A DNA stretch of 64,000 nt. Source: Clostridium sp. AM22-11AC (lineage in GTDB: Bacteria; Bacillota; Clostridia; Lachnospirales; Lachnospiraceae). The first letter of the stretch is position 1; every line of letters starts with the position of its first letter. Of the stretch, positions 1 to 8,645 are shown in pieces. The DNA lies in the NCBI RefSeq assembly GCF_003473545.1, contig NZ_QUCM01000009.1, positions 40,051 to 104,050 on the forward strand, written 5' to 3'. The notes beneath the pieces were generated by a model, which was not told the DNA's origin, ran no database searches, and worked only from the letters and a program-made list of their open reading frames with translations. A program made the translations under genes and the position numbers.

Positions 1-1002
1 GATCACAGCTGCAAGACCAAGAGTTACTCTGTTTACAACTTTTGTAGTAGCAACGATACCAACGTTCTGGCTGTAAGTTGCAGTAGGAAGACATCCTAAA
101 CATGCGCCGACCATATTGGAAACGCCGTATCCAAGGATAGCACCCTGAAGCTCATTTGTAGTTGGTTCACGGTCTAAACCGCCGGAAGTAGTAGCGGAGA
201 AGTCACCGATAGCCTGTACAGAGTTGATGACAAACAGCAGTCCTAAGGCGATACATGCAGATGGTTCAAAAGTAATGCCGAAATGCAGGACCTGAGGAAG
301 CTGGAACACACCAGCCTGAGCTACGTTGGAGAAACTTACCATACCAAAGAAGCTGGAAAAGATATATCCGATGATCATACCAATCAGGATAGATGCCAGT
401 TTTAAAAATCCTTTTGCAAAATGATTTAAACCAGTAACAACTACCAGAGTAAAGATAGCGACCAGCCAGTTCTGCCAGGAACCATAAGTAGCGCTTCCTG
501 TACCTCCCGCCATATAGTTGATAGCAGTTGGGTAAAGGGAAAGGCCGATGGTGAAAACTACGGTACCGGCGATTAAAGGTGGGAAGAACTTACGGATCTT
601 TTTGATCGTCAGTCCTACAAGGATAGCACAGACACCGCCTACGATTTGGGCGCCCAGGATAGCCGGGATGCCGCCTTGATCAGCAATGGCCTGCATACTT
701 GGCACATAGGCGAAACTTACACCGATGATAACGGGAAGTCCGGCACCTAAGTGAAAACCTGTCTTCTTTCCGATTGGGAAGAGCTGCAGGAGAGTAGCAA
801 GTGCAGACACAACTAAAGATGCCTGTATCAGCAGTACACGGTCTGCGGTTTCAAGACCGGCTGCACCGGAAATGATGATGGCAGGTGTAACGCAGCCTAC
901 GATCATTGCCACAACGTGCTGTAATGCCAGAGGAAATGCCTGGCTTAATTTCGGCACGCCGTCTAATTCAAATAAAGATCCTTCTTTACTGGTTGTATTC
1001 AT
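1..1002 (-). CDS. NCS2-family nucleobase (xanthine/uracil-type) permease, C-terminus cut by window edge
   Basis: Translation from the ATG at 1002 gives 334 residues of a hydrophobic, multi-membrane protein that runs off the window start. It begins MNTTSKEGSLFELDGV and has typical NCS2 (PF00860) features: an early H-V-V-A-M-I-V-G-C helix, a G-A-G-L-P-V-I-I-G repeat and, near residue 310, the TYSQNVGIVATT motif of substrate-binding helix 10. Family members import xanthine, uracil or urate with protons. An AAAGGGGG ribosome site precedes the start. It is the last visible gene of the minus-strand cluster with arcC, ygeW, ygeY and dpaL, 18 bp after arcC, so a purine (xanthine/urate) substrate is the natural inference. 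The exact substrate cannot be read from sequence. Confidence 0.85.
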   Translation of the reverse strand, partial: MNTTSKEGSLFELDGVPKLSQAFPLALQHVVAMIVGCVTPAIIISGAAGLETADRVLLIQASLVVSALATLLQLFPIGKKTGFHLGAGLPVIIGVSFAYVPSMQAIADQGGIPAILGAQIVGGVCAILVGLTIKKIRKFFPPLIAGTVVFTIGLSLYPTAINYMAGGTGSATYGSWQNWLVAIFTLVVVTGLNHFAKGFLKLASILIGMIIGYIFSSFFGMVSFSNVAQAGVFQLPQVLHFGITFEPSACIALGLLFVINSVQAIGDFSATTSGGLDREPTTNELQGAILGYGVSNMVGACLGCLPTATYSQNVGIVATTKVVNRVTLGLAAVI

Positions 1003-1020
1003 ATGCAATGCCCCCTTTAT

Positions 1021-1974
1021 TTACGCTAAATGGATATGGGTACCGGTCTTGCCCTGGATACCGTCTTTTGCTTTCTCCAACAGCGTAATGAGCGCAGTGC
1101 GTCCTGGTTTTGATTCAGCAAATTTAACAGCAGCCTGAACTTTTGGAAGCATAGAGCCAGGAGCGAAATGTCCTTCTTTGATGTACTTTCTAGCTTCTTC
1201 GGTTTCAAGGTCATCCAGCCATTTTTCTTCCGGCTTTCCGAAGTTAATAGCAACTTTTTCAACAGCAGTGAGGATGATAAGGAAATCTGCATCCAGATTT
1301 TCAGCTAACAGCTCACTTGCAAAGTCTTTATCGATAACAGCGCTTGCGCCCTTTAAGTGGTTGCCCTGTCTTGTAACAGGAATACCGCCGCCGCCGCAGG
1401 CAATTACTAACTGACCGGAGTCAACTAAGGAACGGATCGCGCCGATCTCAACGATCTCAGCTGGCTTTGGAGAAGCAACAACACGACGGTAGCCTCTTCC
1501 GGAGTCTTCTTTCATGATATATCCGTACTTTTCTTCAGCAATCTTAGCCTGTTCTTCTGTCATGAAGTGACCGATTGGCTTGGATGGAGCGTCAAAAGCA
1601 GGATCATCTGCGTCTACACGTACCTGAGTGATCATGGTAGCAACCGGGATATCATAGATATTGCGGTTGTAAAGCTCTTCTCTTAAAGCATTCTGTAAGT
1701 CATAGCCGATATATGCCTGGCTCATTGCAACACAGACAGAAAGAGGAGTGTTAGGCTGGTTTGCATCTTCACGGCTTAATGCAGCCATAGCGTTGTTGAT
1801 CATACCAACCTGCGGACCGTTTCCGTGAGCTACGATCACTTCGCAGCCTTCCTCGATCAGGTCTACGATAGCCTTAGCGGTGATCTTCACTGCCTTCATC
1901 TGCTCAGGAAGAGTATTTCCTAAAGCATTGCCGCCCAGAGCAATGACGATACGTTTTTTCTTCTTGTTTTCCAT
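1021..1974 (-). CDS. arcC: Carbamate kinase
   Basis: 317 residues, the usual length for carbamate kinase of the amino-acid kinase fold. Seen: N-terminal ALGGNAL nucleotide-binding loop, AHGNGPQVG, the central ACGGGGIPV motif, VIDKDFASELLA, and a C-terminal PGSMLPKVQAA segment. The enzyme makes ATP from carbamoyl phosphate and ADP. In this cluster the carbamoyl phosphate would come from the YgeW-type carbamoyltransferase next door, so the pair is an energy-yielding end of a ureide/purine degradation path (inference from context). The start is supported by an AAGGGG site upstream. The arcA/arcB genes of the arginine deiminase pathway are not visible. Confidence 0.93.
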   Translation of the reverse strand: MENKKKKRIVIALGGNALGNTLPEQMKAVKITAKAIVDLIEEGCEVIVAHGNGPQVGMINNAMAALSREDANQPNTPLSVCVAMSQAYIGYDLQNALREELYNRNIYDIPVATMITQVRVDADDPAFDAPSKPIGHFMTEEQAKIAEEKYGYIMKEDSGRGYRRVVASPKPAEIVEIGAIRSLVDSGQLVIACGGGGIPVTRQGNHLKGASAVIDKDFASELLAENLDADFLIILTAVEKVAINFGKPEEKWLDDLETEEARKYIKEGHFAPGSMLPKVQAAVKFAESKPGRTALITLLEKAKDGIQGKTGTHIHLA

Positions 1975-2094
1975 TGTTAATTACCCCTTTTTTCGATAAA
2001 AAGAGCCACCGGTAGCCCGAGTGCGTCTGACAGAAAGCCATTTACGACGCGCTCCGGTCCGGCAGCTCAGAAACACCTATCTTTTAACTAGATT

Positions 2095-3288
2095 TTATTT
2101 GAATACTCTTGGAGTTCCTTTTTCTTCCAGTTTCTTTAAGATCTCAGCAGGATCAGCAAACTTAGCCAGCATGATCATAGCTGCGATAACGTATGGCTTG
2201 TAGCTTGCTTCTTTGTACAGAGGATCACGGTAACGATCGAATACAGAAGCCTCAACCTCGCCGTCCTTGCAGCTTACGCCGTTGATATCAGCTGGTAAGC
2301 AGTGCAGGTACAGAGCCTTTCCGTCCTTGGTTGTCTTCATCAGCTCTTCTGTACAGCACCAGTCTTTGTGCTCTGCGTTCTGAGCTAACAGTTCTTTCTC
2401 AAGAGCCTTGATGCCATCGGTATCGCCTTCAGCATACAGGTTGGTTCTCTTTTCCATAGCTGCAAATGGAGCCCAGCTCTTTGGATAAACGATATCAGCA
2501 TCCTTGAATGCGTCAGCCATGTCATGAGATACACGGAAGGAACCGCCGGACTTCTCAGCGTTCTTTCTGGCAACTTCTTCAACTTCTGGCATTACTTCGT
2601 AGCCTTCTGGATGAGCCAGAACAACTTCCATACCCATACGTGTCATCAGACCGATAACGCCCTGAGGAACGGATAATGGCTTGCCGTAAGATGGAGAGTA
2701 AGCCCATGTCATAGCCAGCTTTTTGCCCTTTAAGTTCTCTACGCCGCCGAATTCATGGATGATGTGCAACATATCAGCCATACACTGGGTAGGATGGTCG
2801 ATATCACACTGTAAGTTTACTAAGGTTGGCTTCTGCTCCAGGATACCATCTTTGTAACCCTGGGTTACAGAATCAACAACCTCATGCATGTAAGCGTTGC
2901 CCTTGCCGATGTACATATCATCGCGGATACCGATAACGTCAGCCATGAAAGAGATCATGTTAGCTGTTTCACGTACAGTCTCGCCATGGGCAACCTGAGA
3001 CTTGCCTTCGTCCAGATCCTGAACTTCCAGACCAAGCAGATTACATGCAGAAGCAAAAGAGAAACGGGTACGGGTAGAATTATCGCGGAATAAGGAAATA
3101 CCCAGACCGCTCTCAAATACTTTTGTAGAAATATTGTTCTCTCTCATGTAACGGAGAGCATCAGCAACAGTCCAGACAGCTTCCAGCTCGTCGTCTGTCT
3201 TCTCCCAGGTCAGGAAGAAATCGCCTTCGTACATTTCTTTGAAGTTTAATGCTTTCAGCTTGTCAATGTAATCCTGTAATGTTTTCAT
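2095..3288 (-). CDS. ygeW: Knotted carbamoyltransferase, YgeW family
   Basis: 397 residues with the aspartate/ornithine carbamoyltransferase fold signatures: DNSTRTRFSFASA for carbamoyl phosphate (around residue 70), HPTQCMADML (around 165) and HCLPADINGVSC near the C-terminus (around 330). The long form with inserts matches the YgeW clade rather than ArgF or PyrB. YgeW-type genes sit with ygeX/ygeY, arcC and purine permeases in gut anaerobes and are linked to anaerobic purine or urate breakdown. The precise substrate is unsettled. An AAGGAG site precedes the start. The 120 bp between it and arcC hold G/C-rich inverted repeats but no clear terminator. Confidence 0.88.
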   Translation of the reverse strand: MKTLQDYIDKLKALNFKEMYEGDFFLTWEKTDDELEAVWTVADALRYMRENNISTKVFESGLGISLFRDNSTRTRFSFASACNLLGLEVQDLDEGKSQVAHGETVRETANMISFMADVIGIRDDMYIGKGNAYMHEVVDSVTQGYKDGILEQKPTLVNLQCDIDHPTQCMADMLHIIHEFGGVENLKGKKLAMTWAYSPSYGKPLSVPQGVIGLMTRMGMEVVLAHPEGYEVMPEVEEVARKNAEKSGGSFRVSHDMADAFKDADIVYPKSWAPFAAMEKRTNLYAEGDTDGIKALEKELLAQNAEHKDWCCTEELMKTTKDGKALYLHCLPADINGVSCKDGEVEASVFDRYRDPLYKEASYKPYVIAAMIMLAKFADPAEILKKLEEKGTPRVFK

Positions 3289-3387
3289 GATTCAATTCTC
3301 CTTTTATATGTAGGTTTATGGAATTTAAAGAATTTCTTGATGGAAGCGCAGCCCCGAAGGGCCACGCAGACTGGCTAAAATAATTGA

Positions 3388-4704
3388 TTACTTGCAGTAA
3401 ACAGTTGGAAGAGCTGCATATACAGCTGCACAGGTTACCAGATCCTGTTTCCAGGTCTTCTCGTTCGGAGCATGAGCCTGAGCCTCAGCGCCTGGTCCAA
3501 AGCCGATGCAAGGGATTCCGTTACGTCCCATGATGGATACGCCGTTGGTAGAGAAGGTCCACTTGTCAGTCAGAGGACGAGCGGTTCTCATAGCCAGAGT
3601 TTCCTCAGCACCGATACGCTCTTCACCGTACAGGTTGTGGTAAGCTTCTTCCAGAGCCTTGGTTACATCATGATCCTTCGGGATTACCCATGTTGGGAAG
3701 TAGCACTCGATTGGATATACCAGATCAGTGTAGGAAGGACGATTGTATTCGTACATGGAAACCTTAACGTCATCGCCGTACTTCTTAACAGCCGGAAGGG
3801 CACGGATCTCGTCTAAGCAGCTTTCCCATGTTTCTCCGGCGGTCATACGACGGTCAAGAGATACTGCACAGGAGTCAGCAACTGCACAACGGCTTGGGGA
3901 GGTGAAGAAGATCTCGGATACAGTTACAGTACCACGTCCAAGGAAGTTAGCCTCTTCCCATTCTGGATTGTATTTCTTGTCTAACATCTTAACAAGGCCC
4001 TTAACTTCCTTGTCATCAGCTGCGTCGTTCTCGTTCAGAGCACGAACGTCCTGAAGGATGTCAGCCATCTTGTAGATAGCGTTGTCACCACGCTCTGGAG
4101 CGGAACCATGGCAGGAAACGCCCTTAACGTCGATACGGATTTCCATACGTCCTCTCTGTCCACGGTAGATACCACCATCAGTTGGCTCTGTGGAAACTAC
4201 GAATTCAGGACGAACTTTGTCTTCGTTGATGATATACTGCCAGCACAGACCGTCACAGTCTTCTTCCTGAACAGTACCGGTTACTAATACAGTGTACTTG
4301 TCAGACAGCATGCCTAAGTCTTTCATGATCTTAGCGCCGTAAACAGCAGATACGATACCGCCACACTGGTCAGATACGCCACGGCCGCCGATCTCGGTCT
4401 CGTTCTCATATCCCTCGTATGGATCGAAGTTCCAGTTATTTCTATTACCAATACCTACAGTATCGATATGAGCATCAAATGCGATCAGGGTTTTTCCGGT
4501 TCCCATATAGCCAAGTACGTTGCCCATTGGGTCGATCTCAACTTTGGTGAAGTCTAACTTTCTCATTTCTTCTGCGATGCGGGTGATGTGAGCCTTCTCG
4601 TCACAGCTCTCACCTGGGTTCTTAACGATCTCACGTAAGAACTTAGTCATATCTTTCTGATAATTCTGAGCTGCTTCTTTGATTTTTGCGTAATCCAGAT
4701 TCAT
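3388..4704 (-). CDS. ygeY: YgeY-type M20 metallohydrolase
   Basis: 438 residues from the ATG at 4704, chosen over an upstream ATG at 4731 because a GAGGAGG site lies about 9 nt before it. The M20 peptidase/deacetylase motifs are visible: FDAHIDTVG with the first metal histidine, [10 protein letters not shown] with the bridging Asp, TVQEEDCDG with the general-base Glu, VSTEPTDGG, and a late [14 protein letters not shown] with the final metal His. YgeY acts in the same cluster as diaminopropionate ammonia-lyase. Its reaction is presumably hydrolysis of an amide or peptide-like purine-derived intermediate (inference). It lies in tandem with dpaL upstream and ygeW downstream, consistent with one operon. 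Confidence 0.87.
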   Translation of the reverse strand: MNLDYAKIKEAAQNYQKDMTKFLREIVKNPGESCDEKAHITRIAEEMRKLDFTKVEIDPMGNVLGYMGTGKTLIAFDAHIDTVGIGNRNNWNFDPYEGYENETEIGGRGVSDQCGGIVSAVYGAKIMKDLGMLSDKYTVLVTGTVQEEDCDGLCWQYIINEDKVRPEFVVSTEPTDGGIYRGQRGRMEIRIDVKGVSCHGSAPERGDNAIYKMADILQDVRALNENDAADDKEVKGLVKMLDKKYNPEWEEANFLGRGTVTVSEIFFTSPSRCAVADSCAVSLDRRMTAGETWESCLDEIRALPAVKKYGDDVKVSMYEYNRPSYTDLVYPIECYFPTWVIPKDHDVTKALEEAYHNLYGEERIGAEETLAMRTARPLTDKWTFSTNGVSIMGRNGIPCIGFGPGAEAQAHAPNEKTWKQDLVTCAAVYAALPTVYCK

Positions 4705-4751
4705 TTTAAATATCCTCCTCTTGTTTTGCAATTACTTTTGATGGTTAATAG

Positions 4752-5959
4752 TTATTTGTCAAGGCCTTTCCATACAATGTTCTTGTAGCGATCAGGATCG
4801 GTATCGCCCTCTGTAGAGAAGAGCAGTACTTTGGAGTTTTCATCCAGGCCAATGTCATTTCTTAAATCTTTGTATTCGTCCATGGTCATCATAGCTGCTA
4901 ATGCACCGAATGGAGCAGCACCGGACTCACCGGAGGTGATCGGAGCATCGCCCTTAACAGGAGCAGCTAACATACGCATACCATTTGCAGCAACCCAGTC
5001 AGGAGCAGCAATGAATACTTTTACATGGTTCTTTAAGATGTCCCAGGAAATGGTGTTCGGTTCACCACATGCAAGACCTGCCATGATGGTCTGCATATCG
5101 CCGTCTACAATGCGGATGTCTCCATCACCGGCAGCAGCACCCTTGTAAAGACATGCAGCAGCTTCAGCCTCAACAACTACGAATGTAGGTAAGTTGTCAG
5201 CATACAGATTGGAGAAGTAACCAACAACTGCACCAGCTAAGGAACCAACGCCTGCCTGTACGAAGATGTGGGTAGGACGCTCACATCCCTGAGCTTTTAA
5301 CTGTTCACCAGCTTCCATTGCCATGGTGCCGTATCCCTGCATGATCCATGCCGGGATCTCTTCGTAGCCGTCCCAGGCAGTATCCTGTACGATAACACCT
5401 CTTGGAGTTTCATCCGCTTCCTTAGCAGCCAGACGAACACAGTCATCATAGTTTAATTCCTGGATGTCTACCTGAGCGCCTTCTTTTGCGATATTCTGAA
5501 GACGGGTCTGAGTAGTTCCCTTAGGCATATGAACAACTGCCTTCTGTCCAAGACGGTTAGCAGCCCATGCAACACCACGGCCGTGGTTGCCGTCTGTTGC
5601 TGTAAAGAAAGTAGCCTGTCCGAATTCTTTTCTTAACTGTTCGGAAGTAAGTACGGAATAGGGAAGTTCAGAAACATCCTTTCCGGTTTTTTTGCGATGT
5701 AACGAGCCATTGCAAAAGATCCGCCCAGTACCTTAAATGCGTTCAGACCAAAACGGTAAGACTCATCCTTTACATATACTTCCTTAACTCCTAAATAGGA
5801 AGCCATGTGAGGCAGCTTGGTTAATGGTGTTTCGCTGTACTGAGGAAAGCTCTCGTGGAAAGTACGTGCCTTTTTGATCTCCTCAAGTCCCATAATTGGA
5901 AGGTTTTTGTCATCTGTTTTAGGCATCTTGTTTACTGCCCACAGAATCTTCTGATCCAT
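4752..5959 (-). pseudogene. dpaL: Diaminopropionate ammonia-lyase, reading frame split by a -1 shift at an A7 run
   Basis: Two frames together encode a YgeX/DpaL-like PLP enzyme of about 402 residues (family about 400). The N-terminal part (5959 down to ~5687) starts MDQKILWAVNK and contains the PLP lysine motif RFGLNAFKVLGG. The rest, in the -1 frame, carries TATDGNHGRGVAWAANR, IVQDTAWDGYE and SGESGAAPFGAL. The break is at plus-strand T7 5687-5693, where A8 is expected. The frame GCA-AAA-AAA is exactly a heptameric A slippery site, and a -1 slip restores K-K-T-G-K-D-V. Options are an indel error, a real inactivating mutation, or ribosomal/transcriptional slippage. No good ribosome site precedes the ATG; a TACAAT box lies 5 nt before it. 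Confidence 0.85.
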
Positions 5960-6092
5960 TTTATATTGTATCAATTTAATTTCTTTCCGGCTAGTCCAAA
6001 ATAGGATTGATTGCAAAAGAAGAGTGAAAATGTCTCCAAAAAACATCTGAAAAATAAATTTGAAAAAAATTAAAAAAATTTCAAAAAAACTA

Positions 6093-6121
6093 TTGCCAAA
6101 CTGAAAAACCTATGGTATATT
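6093..6121 (+). promoter_or_regulatory. SigA-type promoter of the tRNA-Leu pair
   Basis: TTGCCA at 6093-6098 and TATATT at 6116-6121, spacing 17 bp. The predicted start lies just before the first tRNA at 6134. The upstream 6050-6090 is A-tract rich (several A6-A7 runs), consistent with an UP element. Confidence 0.7.
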
Positions 6122-6133
6122 ATAACACGTGCT

Positions 6134-6217
6134 GCGGGAGTGCTGGAATTGGCAGACAGGCAAGACTAAGGATCTTGTGGTTGCATGATCGTGTGGGTTC
6201 AAGTCCCATCTCCCGCA
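6134..6217 (+). tRNA. tRNA-Leu, anticodon AAG
   Basis: 84 nt, class II tRNA with a long variable arm. The acceptor stem GCGGGAG pairs with CTCCCGC and the discriminator base is A. The T arm contains GGTTCAA. The anticodon stem CAAGA/TCTTG encloses loop CTAAGGA with anticodon AAG at 6168-6170 (A34 would need TadA-type deamination to inosine). CCA is not encoded (CTG follows). Confidence 0.95.
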
Positions 6218-6257
6218 CTGGTACTAAAAAGTACCGTGCTTAACTAAATAAGCAAAT

Positions 6258-6341
6258 GCAGAAGTGGCGGAATTGGCAGACGCGCACGGTTCAGGTCCGT
6301 GTGGTAGTAATACCTTGAGGGTTCGACTCCCTTCTTCTGCA
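6258..6341 (+). tRNA. tRNA-Leu, anticodon CAG
   Basis: 84 nt, class II tRNA. The acceptor stem GCAGAAG pairs with CTTCTGC, discriminator A. The anticodon stem CACGG/CCGTG has loop TTCAGGT with anticodon CAG at 6292-6294. It is 40 nt after the first tRNA-Leu and is probably processed from the same transcript. CCA is not encoded. Confidence 0.96.
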
Positions 6342-6347
6342 GGATTT

Positions 6348-6384
6348 AAACAGGAACTTGGAAACAGGTTCCTGTTTTTCTTTT
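6348..6384 (+). terminator. Intrinsic terminator of the tRNA-Leu operon
   Basis: A nine-pair stem AACAGGAAC/GTTCCTGTT (6349-6357 with 6368-6376) with a 10-nt loop, followed by TTTTTCTTTT. Confidence 0.88.
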
Positions 6385-6448
6385 GCAAAAATGATGAGTG
6401 CAATCTTGTGTTGGCTTTCGGCACGGGGATTGGAAAGAGGAATGAAAA

Positions 6449-6802
6449 ATGGATTTTTACAAACGTCTGGGGATCGTATGCCGGGCAGTGCCGGAGGGAA
6501 AAGTCATTACCTATGGTCAGGCAGCTCTTTTGTGCGGTTATCCAAAGAATGCCAGACAGGTGGGTTATGGGTTAAAAAAAGAGCTGGCAGGAGATGTGCC
6601 AGCTTATAAGGTAGTAAACAGCCAGGGAGTTCTTTCCGGTGCCGCTTCTTTTGAGCATCCGGGTCTTCAGCGGATACTCCTGGAAGAAGAAGGGATAGAA
6701 GTCTCTATGGACAACAAAGTAGATCTAAAGAAATATGGATGGAAAAATTCCCTGGAAGATGCAGAATTTTTCCGGGAAACATTTCGCAGGAAGGGGATCT
6801 AG
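6449..6802 (+). CDS. MGMT-family DNA-binding protein lacking the acceptor Cys (alkyltransferase-like)
   Basis: 117 residues, equivalent to the C-terminal domain of O6-alkylguanine-DNA alkyltransferase. Seen: PEGKVITYGQAA with the DNA-binding helix, GYPKNARQVGYGLK carrying the arginine-finger helix, then PAYKVVNSQGVLSG where true MGMT has PCHRV. The acceptor Cys is replaced by Ala, so it cannot take the alkyl group itself. ATL proteins are known to bind alkylated guanine and recruit nucleotide excision repair. A role as a lesion sensor is inferred. It converges on the histidine kinase gene (5 bp between stops). Confidence 0.85.
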   Translation: MDFYKRLGIVCRAVPEGKVITYGQAALLCGYPKNARQVGYGLKKELAGDVPAYKVVNSQGVLSGAASFEHPGLQRILLEEEGIEVSMDNKVDLKKYGWKNSLEDAEFFRETFRRKGI

Positions 6803-6806
6803 TTAT

Positions 6807-8645
6807 TTAAAATTCTTCTTCCTCCTGGGCCGGTATACGTACCGTCACCTCTGTGCCCTGTCCGGGAACACTGGTGAAAGACAGGCCGTATCCGCTGCCG
6901 TACAGGCTTTTAAGACGCAGGTTGGTATTGGATACGCCTACATGGCGGGAAGAGGAGCCTACGGCTGCCTGGGTGCGTTCATCTAAAAGAGAGTCCAGCT
7001 TTTCCGGAGGAATACCGGCCCCATCATCCGAAATTACAAAAACAATATCATTTTCTTCGCGCCAGCCTGTAAGAAGGATGGTGCCTTTTTTTTCTTCTTT
7101 CATCATAATGCCATGAAGGAGGGCGTTTTCCACGATCGGCTGAAAGGTAAGCCGCGGGATGGAAAAATGGTCAAGCTCCGGCGGAACGTCCGCAATAAAT
7201 TCCGCACAGTTGTTGTAGCGCATGTTCTGAAGCTGCATATAAAGGGAAACATGGGTCACTTCGTCCTGGACGGTGCTGATCAGGTCTTTGCTTCCTAAAG
7301 TCAGGCGGTAGAAACGGGTAAGAGCCTGGACGGCTTCCGTTACTTTTTCGCTTTGCCCGGACTGGGACAGCCAGTTGATCATATCCAGGGTGTTATAGAG
7401 AAAATGGGGATTGATCTGTGCCTGGAGGGCGCGAAATTCCGCGATTCGCAGTTCGGTGGCTGCTTTTTCTTCATAATCCATCAATTGATTGATCTCCGCA
7501 GTCATATAATTATAGGTTCCTGAAAGAACACCGATCTCGTCATTTCCCGCAGCTGTCAGTTCTAAAGGCTCCGGCCGTCCTTTTCGTATGGTCTCCATCT
7601 GCAGGGCTACGCCAATAATACGGTCTGCAATAGACTCAGACAGTTTATAGGCGATAAAAAGGGCAAACAGGGCGATCATACCATAGGTAAAGGCAAAGTT
7701 AAGGACAACGGAGTGACCGATCCCTGCAATCTGGTCCCTGGGGATCAGGGAAACCATGTACCAGTCTGTATTTTTTAAAGAGAAACAGGCTGTATAGGCA
7801 GAAAAATCCTCGTAGTTCACTAACTGAAACTGTCCGCTGGCATCCGGGTCTGACTCAAAAGCGGTAATTGCAAAGTTACCTGAAAAAAGAGAAATGTCGG
7901 AAGCGGCTACCAGGTCCAGATCATCATTGATCAGAAAAGAAAATTCCCCTTTAAGGGAAGAGTCTTTTTTCAGGATCTCTTCAAAGGCATCTTCGGAAAA
8001 ATAGATGGCTGCATAGGCAGCGATCTTTGGGACATCTTCTTCGTTGGAACGGTAAAAAATAGGCTTGATATAGGCTAAAGGACCATTTTCATCTGCCTCT
8101 TTTTCAGACAGGGCACTTTTTGGAAAAAAGAACTTTGACCAGCCTTCTGCATTAAAGTATTCTAGCCAGGGACTGGAAACTTCGGAAAGAGGGACAAACA
8201 GTCTTTGGGCATTGGTATTAAACTGCTCCAGGCGGTGATAGGTATGGTCATCATAATAAAACCGGACAGACTCAATGAGAGAATGATCGGTAAGTGTATC
8301 TGTTAAACGCATCAGGTTGCTGATCTTGCTTCTGGATGGGATCAGCCCCTGGGCCTGGGCATTGGAAATATCAAACATATCCCGGATCACATAGGAAGAA
8401 GTCAGGGTATCAGAAGCATGGGTCACATGGGAAACAAGGTTTTCAACAGAAAGTACGGACTGGGAACTGAGGGCCTGTTCGGAGCGGATGGTATCATCCA
8501 TAACGATCCGGAAGATATTTAAGAAAAGAAAACAGATCAGAACAGCCGTAGGAATAAGAAAAAGGATGGTATGGGATACCACCAGCTTTTTCTTTAAACG
8601 CATGTCATAGATATAATAATGAAGGATACGGTTAAAAAAATTCAT
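6807..8645 (-). CDS. YesM-family sensor histidine kinase
   Basis: 612 residues. Layout: a membrane helix around 20-45, a long extracellular sensor region (about 46-300, Cache-like), a second helix around 310-330, a HAMP segment, then the His_kinase domain with phospho-acceptor His near residue 414 in QAQINPHFLYNTLD. The ATPase follows with FQPIVENALLHG, ISDDGAGIP and GVSNTNLRLKSLYG. YesM-type kinases sense extracellular carbohydrates or peptides and phosphorylate a YesN partner. The partner gene overlaps the start by 4 bp (ATGA), which indicates translational coupling. No transporter or enzyme target lies beside it, so the stimulus is unknown. Confidence 0.93.
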   Translation of the reverse strand: MNFFNRILHYYIYDMRLKKKLVVSHTILFLIPTAVLICFLFLNIFRIVMDDTIRSEQALSSQSVLSVENLVSHVTHASDTLTSSYVIRDMFDISNAQAQGLIPSRSKISNLMRLTDTLTDHSLIESVRFYYDDHTYHRLEQFNTNAQRLFVPLSEVSSPWLEYFNAEGWSKFFFPKSALSEKEADENGPLAYIKPIFYRSNEEDVPKIAAYAAIYFSEDAFEEILKKDSSLKGEFSFLINDDLDLVAASDISLFSGNFAITAFESDPDASGQFQLVNYEDFSAYTACFSLKNTDWYMVSLIPRDQIAGIGHSVVLNFAFTYGMIALFALFIAYKLSESIADRIIGVALQMETIRKGRPEPLELTAAGNDEIGVLSGTYNYMTAEINQLMDYEEKAATELRIAEFRALQAQINPHFLYNTLDMINWLSQSGQSEKVTEAVQALTRFYRLTLGSKDLISTVQDEVTHVSLYMQLQNMRYNNCAEFIADVPPELDHFSIPRLTFQPIVENALLHGIMMKEEKKGTILLTGWREENDIVFVISDDGAGIPPEKLDSLLDERTQAAVGSSSRHVGVSNTNLRLKSLYGSGYGLSFTSVPGQGTEVTVRIPAQEEEEF

